This document shows, one piece after another, positions 35,158 through 40,866 of a stretch of DNA of 40,866 nt. Source of the DNA: SZUA-584 sp964441275 (GTDB lineage: Bacteria; Bacillota; Clostridia; Christensenellales; SZUA-584); the NCBI GenBank assembly GCA_964441275.1, contig CAYTUG010000018.1, forward strand, positions 1-40,866, read 5' to 3'. The stretch's first letter is position 1; the number at the start of each line of letters is the position of its first letter. A program made the position numbers and the translations under genes. The notes below the pieces were generated by a model that made no database searches, had not been told where the DNA came from, and was given only the letters and a program-made list of their open reading frames with translations.

Positions 35158-36066
35158 ATGAACATAAAAGAGCGATTTGAAATTGACGGCCCCATAGAAA
35201 GGCTCGATAAATACCTTTCAATAAAGCTGCCGCTGACGCGTTCGCATATCAAAAACGCAATCGTTAGCGGCGATGTGCTTGTAAACGGCCAAAATGCCAA
35301 ACCTGGAGACAGGCTAAAACGCGGCGATATCGTAGCGGTAGATATGAGCAAGATTGAGCCGGTTACCGCGAAACCTGAAAATATACCGATCGAGATAGTA
35401 TATGAGGACAGATGGATAGCGGTTGTCAACAAACCGCAAGGCATGGTTGTCCATCCCGCGCCCGGCAGCCGCGAAGGCACGCTGGTGGGCGCCCTTCTGC
35501 ATTCGCTTTCGAGTTTATCGGATATAAACGGAGGAATACGGCCGGGAATTGTGCATCGTATTGACAAGGACACATCGGGGCTGTTGGTTGTAGCAAAGGA
35601 TAATGACGCGCATTTGGTGCTTGCAAGACAAATAGCGGAAAAAAGCGCACGGCGCATATATTGCGCCATTGTGCACGGCAATATAAAACAAAATGAGCTG
35701 ACGATAGATAAACCGATAGGGCGCAGCCAAAGAGACCGCAAAAAGATGGCGGTGAACAGCGGCGGGAGAGGCGCAATAACGCATATAAGAGTGCTTGAAC
35801 GGTTTGGAGATTACACATATATAACGGCGGAGCTTGAAACGGGCAGGACGCATCAAATCCGTGTGCATCTTGCGGATATGCAAAGGCCTGTTGTGGGCGA
35901 TCGGGTTTACGGCATAAAATCACAAAAGTTGTATAAAGGCGGGCAGTTGCTGCACGCAAATCAGCTGATAATTAATCATCCGGTTACGGACGCAAGAATG
36001 AAATTTGAGGCGCCTCTGCCCGATTATTTTGAAAAGGTTTTGAATATATTAAGGAGACGGGTTTAG
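35158..36066 (+). CDS. rluD: RluD-type 23S rRNA pseudouridine synthase
   Basis: The 302-residue protein has an N-terminal S4 domain (RLDKYLSIKLPLTRSHIKNAI) and an RluA-type catalytic domain. The catalytic Asp is in HRIDKDTSGLLVVAKD. NKPQGMVVHPAPGS, KPIGRSQRDRKKM, LETGRTHQIRVHLA and GDRVYG are also present. The family modifies 23S helix 69 (U1911, 1915, 1917) in E. coli; Bacillota members of this type lie after lspA. No clear Shine-Dalgarno before the ATG suggests coupling with lspA. Confidence 0.93.
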   Translation: MNIKERFEIDGPIERLDKYLSIKLPLTRSHIKNAIVSGDVLVNGQNAKPGDRLKRGDIVAVDMSKIEPVTAKPENIPIEIVYEDRWIAVVNKPQGMVVHPAPGSREGTLVGALLHSLSSLSDINGGIRPGIVHRIDKDTSGLLVVAKDNDAHLVLARQIAEKSARRIYCAIVHGNIKQNELTIDKPIGRSQRDRKKMAVNSGGRGAITHIRVLERFGDYTYITAELETGRTHQIRVHLADMQRPVVGDRVYGIKSQKLYKGGQLLHANQLIINHPVTDARMKFEAPLPDYFEKVLNILRRRV

Positions 36067-36442
36067 CCACTGTTTACTAAATGCATTTATTCAACGGCGG
36101 GCGGATAAAAGTTACCGGCAGATTCCGGGTTAGAGCAAAATTAATTGCGCAAACGGTTCTAAGTTTTATACTGTTTTCCGGGAGTTGGCCGTTGTAAGCC
36201 TTGGAATTATTAAAAGACTTTATGTGTTTGGAAAACTTGTTTCTATGTGCCGGGCCGGATAAGAATCCGGTTAAGCGCTTTGAATGAAACAATGCCTGCT
36301 CTTTAGACCGATAGAATTAAGCTATGGCTTTTCCGGTTTGCGCTTGCGGGCAAAGCGGCCGTAGCAGATAGCTGTTGCTGCATATAAGCCGCATTGACAG
36401 CTCTCTTAGGCTTAAGATAGAATGTGATGCGGAGGGGTGCAT
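36067..36442. other. 376-base region with an extended hairpin, no gene recognised
   Basis: No convincing coding frame. The strongest structure is an irregular rod at 36237-36292: TTGTTTC/GAAACAA, then GTGC/GCGC, then CCGGAT/ATCCGG closed by AAGA. CCGG-CAGATT-CCGG (about 36115) may be a weak terminator for rluD. The surE promoter lies at the right end. The rest holds small repeats only. Confidence 0.4.
36394..36423 (+). promoter_or_regulatory. Promoter of surE
   Basis: Perfect TTGACA (36394-36399), 18 bases, TAGAAT (36418-36423). The distance to the surE start is about 20 bases, giving a very short leader. Confidence 0.7.
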
Positions 36443-37219
36443 TTGCGAATATTAATTACTAATGATGACGGCATACTTGCCAAAGGGATACGTATATTAG
36501 CGGCGAGGCTTGCGCAAGAACATGAAGTTACCGTTGTGGCGCCTGAAACGGAAAGAAGCGCAACTTCGCATGCCATTACGATTAACCGTCCGCTTCGTGC
36601 AAGAAAGGTTAAGCTTGCGGGGCTTGACGGGATAAACTGTTATGCGGTGGACGGGCTGCCGGTTGACTGCACAAAGATAGGCTTAAGCCACCTGGTAAAA
36701 GAAAAAGCCGATCTTGTTGTTTCAGGAATAAACCACGGTCAAAATCTTGGCTCCGATATTATTTATTCCGGGACTGTGGCGGCGGCGCTTGATGCCGTAA
36801 TAATGGAATATAAGGCTCTTGCAGTATCTGTTGCGGCATACAAACCGACTCACATCGATTCGGCGGCGGAAATTGCGTCAAACCTTATTTCGGGCGGTCT
36901 TTTTGACGGCACAAATTCTGATGTGCTGTATAACCTTAATGTGCCCGATTTGCCGTTGTGCGATATAAAAGGGCTTAAAGTCGCTAAGCAGGCGCATACG
37001 GTATACGATGAGGCGGTAGAGTTGCGAAACGATCCGCGCGGCAACAAATATATGTGGATTACAGGCTCTATGCGCGAGATTGGGGCGGATGGGAACAGCG
37101 ATGCGGCGTTAATAAACAGCGGCTATGCCACCATTACTCCTATAAAACATAATCTTACCGCAAACAGCTTGCTAAAAGACTTAAGATGCAAGATAGAAAA
37201 TCTGAAATTGCAAATATAG
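36443..37219 (+). CDS. surE: 5'/3'-nucleotidase SurE
   Basis: The 258-residue metal-dependent phosphatase removes phosphate from nucleoside monophosphates. The N-terminal LITNDDGILAKGI carries the metal-binding Asp pair, followed by APETERSATSHAIT, VDGLPVDC and VVSGINHGQNLGSDIIYSGTVAAA. Length is normal. The start is TTG 36443 with GGAGG at 36431-36435, 7 bases away; the GTG at 36437 is too close. The rpiR promoter lies inside its last codons. Confidence 0.93.
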   Translation: MRILITNDDGILAKGIRILAARLAQEHEVTVVAPETERSATSHAITINRPLRARKVKLAGLDGINCYAVDGLPVDCTKIGLSHLVKEKADLVVSGINHGQNLGSDIIYSGTVAAALDAVIMEYKALAVSVAAYKPTHIDSAAEIASNLISGGLFDGTNSDVLYNLNVPDLPLCDIKGLKVAKQAHTVYDEAVELRNDPRGNKYMWITGSMREIGADGNSDAALINSGYATITPIKHNLTANSLLKDLRCKIENLKLQI

Positions 37220-37236
37220 ATATTGCGTGTTATAAT
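37208..37236 (+). promoter_or_regulatory. Promoter of the rpiR-type gene
   Basis: TTGCAA (37208-37213), 17 bases, TATAAT (37231-37236) with TG one base before it (extended -10). It begins inside the surE 3' end and gives a leader of about 30 bases. Confidence 0.7.
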
Positions 37237-37271
37237 AATATCGTTATTAACCGTTCCTTGTGGGAGGGAAT

Positions 37272-38138
37272 ATGCAAGACGGCGATATTATAAAAGTCAT
37301 AAAAGAAAAGCAGCTCAGCATGAGCAAAGGGCACAAGGCCATTGCGGCATATATAATAAACCATTACGACGTTGCCGCTTTTATTACGGCGGCAAAGCTT
37401 GGGGAAACCGTAGGCGTAAGCGAATCTACAGTAGTGCGCTTTGCGTGTGCGATAGGGTACGACGGATATCCCGAACTGCAAAAAAAGCTGCAAAAACTTA
37501 TTCGCTCAAGGCTTACAAATGTGCAGAGAATGGGCCTTGCCGAAGATATGTCCGAAGACGATTTAGTTAGATGGTCGCTTCGCAACGACATAACAAGTTT
37601 GCGGCACATAAGAGAAGTTTTAGACTACAATACGGTTCAAAGGATAGCCGACTGTATAGTTAGCGCCAATCATGTTTATATTTTAGGATTGCGCTCGAGC
37701 GCTCCTCTCGCTTTGTTCTTCTGGTATTATTTAAACTACATAATAAGCAAAACAAGCCTTATCACATCGAGTATTGGCGGCGATATATTTGGGCAGCTTA
37801 TGCACGCAAAAGAAGGGGATTTAATAATCGCAATAAGTTTTCCAAGGTATTCATCGCGCATTGTGGACGGCGCCAATTTTGCGCGCAACAATGGAGCAAA
37901 AATAATAGCCGTGACAGACAATGCTTTATCGCCCCTTGCAAAAATTGCGCATGAGAATTTATTTATATACTCTGATATGAGTTTGTTTGTTGACTCTCTT
38001 GTGGCGCCGATAAGCGTATTAAGCGCGTTAGTGCTGCTTATTGGTATGCGCAAAAAAGACGGGCTTAAAAACAACTTTGAGATGTTAGAAGATCTTTGGC
38101 GCAAACACGAGGTGTACACAGGCAAGGAAGAGAACTGA
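37272..38138 (+). CDS. RpiR/MurR-family transcription regulator
   Basis: The 288-residue protein has an N-terminal RpiR helix-turn-helix domain (MSKGHKAIAAYIINHYDVAAFITAA, then VSESTVVRFACAIGYDGYPELQ) and a C-terminal SIS domain (about 120-280) with HVYILGLRSSAPLA, GDLIIAISFPRYSSR and AKIIAVTDN. Family members sense phosphosugars and control sugar or amino-sugar genes. Its target is unknown here; no transporter or sugar kinase is adjacent. ATG 37272 has GGAGG at 37263-37267. It overlaps the next gene by 1 base. Confidence 0.9.
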   Translation: MQDGDIIKVIKEKQLSMSKGHKAIAAYIINHYDVAAFITAAKLGETVGVSESTVVRFACAIGYDGYPELQKKLQKLIRSRLTNVQRMGLAEDMSEDDLVRWSLRNDITSLRHIREVLDYNTVQRIADCIVSANHVYILGLRSSAPLALFFWYYLNYIISKTSLITSSIGGDIFGQLMHAKEGDLIIAISFPRYSSRIVDGANFARNNGAKIIAVTDNALSPLAKIAHENLFIYSDMSLFVDSLVAPISVLSALVLLIGMRKKDGLKNNFEMLEDLWRKHEVYTGKEEN

Positions 38139-39349
38139 TGGGCAACGTATGCGTTATAGGCGCGGGCCCCGCAGGTATGATGGCGGCATATTCCGCGGCG
38201 GAAAACGGCCATAAAGTTACGCTTTTTGAGAAAAACGAAAAACTGGGGAAAAAACTATATTTAACAGGAAAAGGGCGCTGCAACATTACCAATGCGGCCC
38301 CGATAGAAAATTTTTTTGAAAGCGTTGTAAGAGGCGGCAATTTTCTGTACAGCGCTTTTTATAATTTTGATAATATGCGGCTGTTGCGGTTTTTTGAAGA
38401 ATTTGGGCTTTCGACCAAGACCGAACGCGGAGGACGGGTTTTCCCGGTTTCGGATAAATCAAGCGATGTAATAAAAGCGCTATCATGCGCGCTTAAAAGC
38501 GCTGGCGTGCACATTAGCTTTAACACCGATGTTAAATCTTTAGTTGCAGATAACAATAAAATTTCAGGCGTTGTTTGCAGCACCGACAAGTTTAATTGCG
38601 ACAGTGTAATAGTAGCAACCGGAGGGCTTTCTTATCCGTCAACCGGGTGTACCGGGGCAGGATACAGTATGGCAAAAGCAACGGGGCATAAAATCATAAA
38701 ACCATGCGCGTCTCTTGTCGGCTTGGATATTTGCGAAAACGTATCATGTTTAGCCGGGCTTACGCTGAAAAACACTGGGCTTACGGTTCTAAAAAGTGGT
38801 AAAAGGATATACAATGAGCAGGGAGAATTGTTGTTTACCCACACCGGCATCTCCGGCCCTTTAGTTTTGTCCGCCAGCGCTTACATTGATGATATAAAAG
38901 ATTGTTTTGTCTGCATAGATTTAAAACCGGCGCTTGACGAGAAAAAACTTGATATCCGCTTGCTGCGGGATTTTGACAAGAATTCTAATAAACAGTTTAA
39001 AAGCGTGCTCAAAGGGCTGCTGCCCGCCGCGATGTTTGCGATAATTTCCGACAAGACGGGAATAGATTTAAATGTTCCTGTACATTCGATTACGCGTGAA
39101 AAACGCCATGAACTGCGTAAAACATTAAAAAACCTTGTATTTGCGGTAAAGGCAAAACGGCCCGTTGAGGAAGCGGTTATAACGCGCGGCGGAATCAGCC
39201 TTTTAGATATTGACTCATCAACCATGCAAAGCCGGCTGTGCGCGGGGTTATATTTTGCGGGGGAAGTTATTGCTGCCGATGCGCTAACCGGCGGATATAA
39301 TCTTCAGATTGCGTTCTCGACCGGATATCTGGCGGGCATAAGCTGTTGA
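38138..39349 (+). CDS. HI0933-family NAD(P)/FAD-dependent oxidoreductase
   Basis: The 403-residue flavoprotein starts GNVCVIGAGPAGMMAAYSAAENGHKV (FAD-binding GxGxxG from Gly8), then LGKKLYLTGKGRCNITNA, VATGGLSYPSTGCTGAGYSMAKATGH, FTHTGISGPLVL, TRGGISLLDID and GLYFAGEVIAADALTGGYNLQIAFSTG. These match the HI0933/BaiN-like group; the substrate is unknown, though BaiN is a bile-acid-related reductase in some Clostridia. ATG 38138 follows AAGGAAG by 7 bases and shares its first base with the preceding stop. Its stop codon lies within the -35 box of the infC promoter. Confidence 0.92.
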   Translation: MGNVCVIGAGPAGMMAAYSAAENGHKVTLFEKNEKLGKKLYLTGKGRCNITNAAPIENFFESVVRGGNFLYSAFYNFDNMRLLRFFEEFGLSTKTERGGRVFPVSDKSSDVIKALSCALKSAGVHISFNTDVKSLVADNNKISGVVCSTDKFNCDSVIVATGGLSYPSTGCTGAGYSMAKATGHKIIKPCASLVGLDICENVSCLAGLTLKNTGLTVLKSGKRIYNEQGELLFTHTGISGPLVLSASAYIDDIKDCFVCIDLKPALDEKKLDIRLLRDFDKNSNKQFKSVLKGLLPAAMFAIISDKTGIDLNVPVHSITREKRHELRKTLKNLVFAVKAKRPVEEAVITRGGISLLDIDSSTMQSRLCAGLYFAGEVIAADALTGGYNLQIAFSTGYLAGISC

Positions 39350-39374
39350 CAATGCATGCGCAACGTGATATTAT
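39346..39374 (+). promoter_or_regulatory. Promoter of the infC-rpmI-rplT operon
   Basis: Perfect TTGACA (39346-39351), 17 bases, TATTAT (39369-39374) with TG upstream (extended -10). The upstream gene's TGA stop lies inside the -35 box. Confidence 0.8.
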
Positions 39375-39384
39375 TCGCTTGCTT

Positions 39385-39486
39385 GAAAGAAGAAACAACC
39401 CGTTTCTCACCTGCCGGCTTATAGGCTTGGTACGGTAAGCGGCTATTTGGAACGAGATTTAACGGGTGTGTGCCCGTTTTTTTGTT
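39385..39486 (+). ncRNA. L20-type ribosomal protein leader with attenuator
   Basis: The leader carries GAAACAACCCGTTTCTCACCTG followed by CCGGC..., the pattern of the Bacillota L20 (rpmI operon) leader, where excess L20 favours termination. AACGGG pairs with CCCGTT at 39461-39477, followed by seven or more T, giving the terminator stem. An alternative pairing of the upstream CCCGTT (near 39399-39405) with AACGGG is the expected antiterminator/terminator switch. The operon behind it is infC-rpmI-rplT, as in the known system. Recognition is by memory of the family, not by covariance search. Confidence 0.8.
39461..39486 (+). terminator. Attenuator terminator in the infC leader
   Basis: Stem AACGGG/CCCGTT around TGTGTG, followed by a long T run. 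It is the conditional terminator of the L20 leader. Confidence 0.8.
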
Positions 39487-39550
39487 TTCGCTTAAAATAT
39501 GTAATATGCGAATTAAAATAATCTGAAAAATGAAGTTGGAGGTGTTCACA

Positions 39551-40063
39551 ATAGCTGAAGATCATCAGATTAATGAGCAGATAAGGGATAATAGTGTACG
39601 GCTTATTGCCGAAGACGGCGAACAGCTTGGTATAATGTCTGCACGTGAGGCGATGGAGATTGCGGCGGAAAGAGGGCTTGATCTTGTTAAGGTTTCGCCG
39701 GGCGCACAACCGCCCGTTTGCAAGATACTGGACTATGGCAAATTCAAGTTCGAACAGGCAAAAAAGCTAAAGGAAGCTAAAAAGAACCAGCACGTTATAA
39801 CAATTAAGGAGATGCGCCTTTCAACAACTATCGACAAGCACGATATTGACGTTAAGGCAAAGTGCGTAAACAAATTTTTAAAAGCGGGCGATAAAGTAAA
39901 AGTATCGCTGCGCTTTAGAGGAAGACAGATGACACATACAGATCAAGGAAGGCAAGTAATGGAACTCTTCTTTTCGATGGTGCAGGAAAATGCCATACTG
40001 GAAAGAAGCGCAAAGCTTGAGGGACGAAGTATGTTCATGATATTAGCACCAAAGAACCAATAA
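39551..40063 (+). CDS. infC: Translation initiation factor IF-3, apparent ATA start
   Basis: IF-3 binds the 30S subunit and rejects poor start codons. The 170-residue protein has the N-terminal domain (INEQIRDNSVRLI, GEQLGIMSAREAMEIA, DLVKVSPGAQPPVCKILDYGKFKFE), a helical linker rich in Lys, and the C-terminal domain (KEMRLSTTIDKHDIDVK, VKVSLRFRGRQMTH). GGAGG (39538-39542) lies 8 bases before ATA at 39551; no ATG or GTG follows properly spaced. An ATG at 39530 would add seven residues but has no ribosome site. Rare starts (ATT, ATA) in infC are the known basis of IF-3 autoregulation. rpmI follows after 16 bases. Confidence 0.95.
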   Translation: MAEDHQINEQIRDNSVRLIAEDGEQLGIMSAREAMEIAAERGLDLVKVSPGAQPPVCKILDYGKFKFEQAKKLKEAKKNQHVITIKEMRLSTTIDKHDIDVKAKCVNKFLKAGDKVKVSLRFRGRQMTHTDQGRQVMELFFSMVQENAILERSAKLEGRSMFMILAPKNQ

Positions 40064-40079
40064 GGAGGACGAGACAGCA

Positions 40080-40277
40080 ATGCCAAAAATTAAAACGCAC
40101 AGGGGTGCGGCAAAGCGTTTTTCGCTTACCAAAAGCGGCAAAGTCAAAAGAGCGAAAGCGTATAAAAGCCATATTTTAACCAAAAAAAGTGCCAAAAGAA
40201 AAAGGAATTTGAGGAAGGGCACTTACGTAACCGCACAAGAGGAAAAGAATATTAAGCAGCTTATTCCTTATAAATAG
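40080..40277 (+). CDS. rpmI: Large-subunit ribosomal protein bL35
   Basis: The 65-residue basic protein (MPKIKTHRGAAKRFSLTKSG, then KAYKSHILTKKSAKRKRNLR) is a standard bL35. AAGGAGG at 40062-40068 precedes the ATG. It is the middle gene of the infC-rpmI-rplT operon. Confidence 0.97.
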   Translation: MPKIKTHRGAAKRFSLTKSGKVKRAKAYKSHILTKKSAKRKRNLRKGTYVTAQEEKNIKQLIPYK

Positions 40278-40298
40278 TTAGCACAGGAGGAAACTATA

Positions 40299-40652
40299 AT
40301 GGCTAGAGTAAAAGGGGCGGTAAACGCCCGTAAAAGACATAAGAAAGTGTTAAGGCTTGCGAAAGGATACTTTGGCGCAAAATCGAAGCAATTTAGAGCG
40401 GCAAATCCCGCCGTAATGCGCTCAATGCGCTACGCATACATTGGCCGCAGGCTAAAGAAAAGGGATTTTCGAAGCCTTTGGATAACCCGGATAAATGCAG
40501 AGGCTCGCGCAAATGGGCTCAGTTATTCGCGGCTTATAAACGGGCTGAGGCGTGCGGGGGTTACGGTTAACAGAAAGATACTTGCCGATATGGCGGTAAA
40601 CGATAAAATAGCGTTTGCGGGGATGGTAACAGTCGCCAAGAAAAAGCTTTAG
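40299..40652 (+). CDS. rplT: Large-subunit ribosomal protein bL20
   Basis: The 117-residue protein (RKRHKKVLRLAKGYFGAKSK, RSMRYAYIGRRLKKRDFRSL, WITRINAEARANGLSYSRLI) is a typical bL20, an early 23S-binding protein and the repressor acting on the leader of its own operon. AGGAGG lies at 40285-40290. It is the last gene before the perfect terminator. Confidence 0.98.
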   Translation: MARVKGAVNARKRHKKVLRLAKGYFGAKSKQFRAANPAVMRSMRYAYIGRRLKKRDFRSLWITRINAEARANGLSYSRLINGLRRAGVTVNRKILADMAVNDKIAFAGMVTVAKKKL

Positions 40653-40663
40653 CATCGCATTTT

Positions 40664-40688
40664 AAAAAAGCCCCGCGGGGCTTTTTTT
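40664..40688 (+). terminator. Terminator of the infC-rpmI-rplT operon
   Basis: AGCCCC and GGGGCT pair around GC, with A and T runs on either side. It is a textbook rho-independent terminator, bidirectional in form. Confidence 0.92.
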
Positions 40689-40711
40689 GGTTATGGGCTT
40701 TAGCCTGTTGA

Positions 40712-40749
40712 GCATGAAGCGAGTTTCTCGGAAGAGAAATGAGCCATGC
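40712..40749 (+). ncRNA. Structured stem-loop in the 5' region of an IS200-type element
   Basis: GCATG pairs with CATGC and GC with GC after an AA bulge. Tandem G-A steps (GA opposite GA) and TTTCTC/GAGAAA follow, closed by the GNRA tetraloop GGAA. The tandem sheared-GA step and the GNRA loop indicate RNA rather than DNA function. Its role is not known to me. Confidence 0.5.
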
Positions 40750-40761
40750 GAAACAATAAAC

Positions 40762-40866
40762 CACCCGCTATGCGGGTGTGCGACAGGGGTTATACAAAAA
40801 AATCACCTTTCCGTTAAAATAGAGTTGTTCAAGCTACTAAATTAACGAAAGGTGATTTAATGGCAA
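40762..40866 (+). mobile_element. tnpA: Left end of an IS200-type element with the tnpA start
   Basis: A DNA hairpin CACCCGC-TAT-GCGGGTG (40762-40778), as used by Y1 transposases to recognise element ends, is followed by a long near-perfect inverted repeat (40800-40817 and 40842-40858, one bulged C). The right arm contains AAAGGTG, the ribosome site of an ATG at 40860 (ATGGCAA). The same start region occurs, decayed, near 1190. Only the first two codons fall in the window, so the transposase is assumed. The hairpin should hide the ribosome site, the classic translational brake on IS200. Confidence 0.75.

Noticed and set aside
35148..35741. 197-residue minus-strand frame over rluD
   Set aside because: The plus strand encodes a complete S4 plus pseudouridine synthase; the minus frame has no motifs.
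36077..36292. 71-residue minus-strand frame in the gap before surE
   Set aside because: No ribosome site or recognisable motif, and it runs through the hairpin at 36237-36292.
36067..36442. tRNA or 6S RNA in the surE upstream gap
   Set aside because: No cloverleaf arms or CCA end were found, and I could not match the 6S bulge layout by eye; the hairpin is reported only as a candidate RNA.

Overview
The window reads as chromosomal DNA of a low-to-mid G+C Bacillota (Firmicutes), most likely an uncultured member of the Clostridia. The reasons are the gene set and order (rplS-rbgA-rnhB-yraN ... comM-dprA-topA-trmFO-hslV-hslU; RNase J-YlbF-MltG-U32; der-plsY-lspA-rluD; infC-rpmI-rplT behind an L20-type leader), strong Shine-Dalgarno sites, frequent TTG/GTG starts and Bacillus-like HslV and RbgA sequences. 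No rRNA, tRNA or CRISPR array was recognised. Assignments rest on reading motifs by eye; no database search was run.

Region 1 (1 to about 9.14 kb) is an AT-rich accessory region. It holds two paralogous small lipoprotein genes whose start codons both look lost by one substitution, and a third secretory leader cut off after 16 codons. Next come remains of three insertion-sequence families (IS200-type tnpA, the end of an IS3/IS481-like element, an IS5-type transposase). They are followed by an unidentified 348-residue lipoprotein and a 1446-residue lipoprotein that joins a HExxH metallopeptidase, a fibronectin-III domain and 24 BspA-type leucine-rich repeats. The region closes with a second, larger relic of the IS3/IS481-like element.

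Region 2 (9.14 to 25.96 kb) starts with a strong promoter and carries ribosome, DNA and RNA housekeeping genes, nearly all on the plus strand and often overlapping by 4-8 bases. Between yraN and comM sits a three-gene membrane glycosylation block (Gpi18-like mannosyltransferase, PMT-like glycosyltransferase, GtrA) with its own promoter. After hslU lies a sugar nucleotidyltransferase fused to a phosphomannomutase-like domain that has lost its catalytic motifs. The two loci may belong to one surface-mannosylation pathway (inference).

Region 3 (26 to 36.07 kb) holds RNase J, YlbF, MltG, a U32 peptidase-like RNA hydroxylation protein, an HD hydrolase, a DUF512/PDZ radical-SAM-like protein, Der, PlsY, LspA and RluD. 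A 376-base gap with possible RNA structure follows.

Region 4 (36.4 to 40.69 kb) has surE, an RpiR-type regulator, an HI0933-family flavoprotein, and the infC-rpmI-rplT operon with promoter, L20-type leader, attenuator and final terminator. infC appears to start at ATA. The window ends at the first codons of an IS200-type tnpA whose 5' region has three RNA hairpins, one of them sequestering the ribosome binding site.
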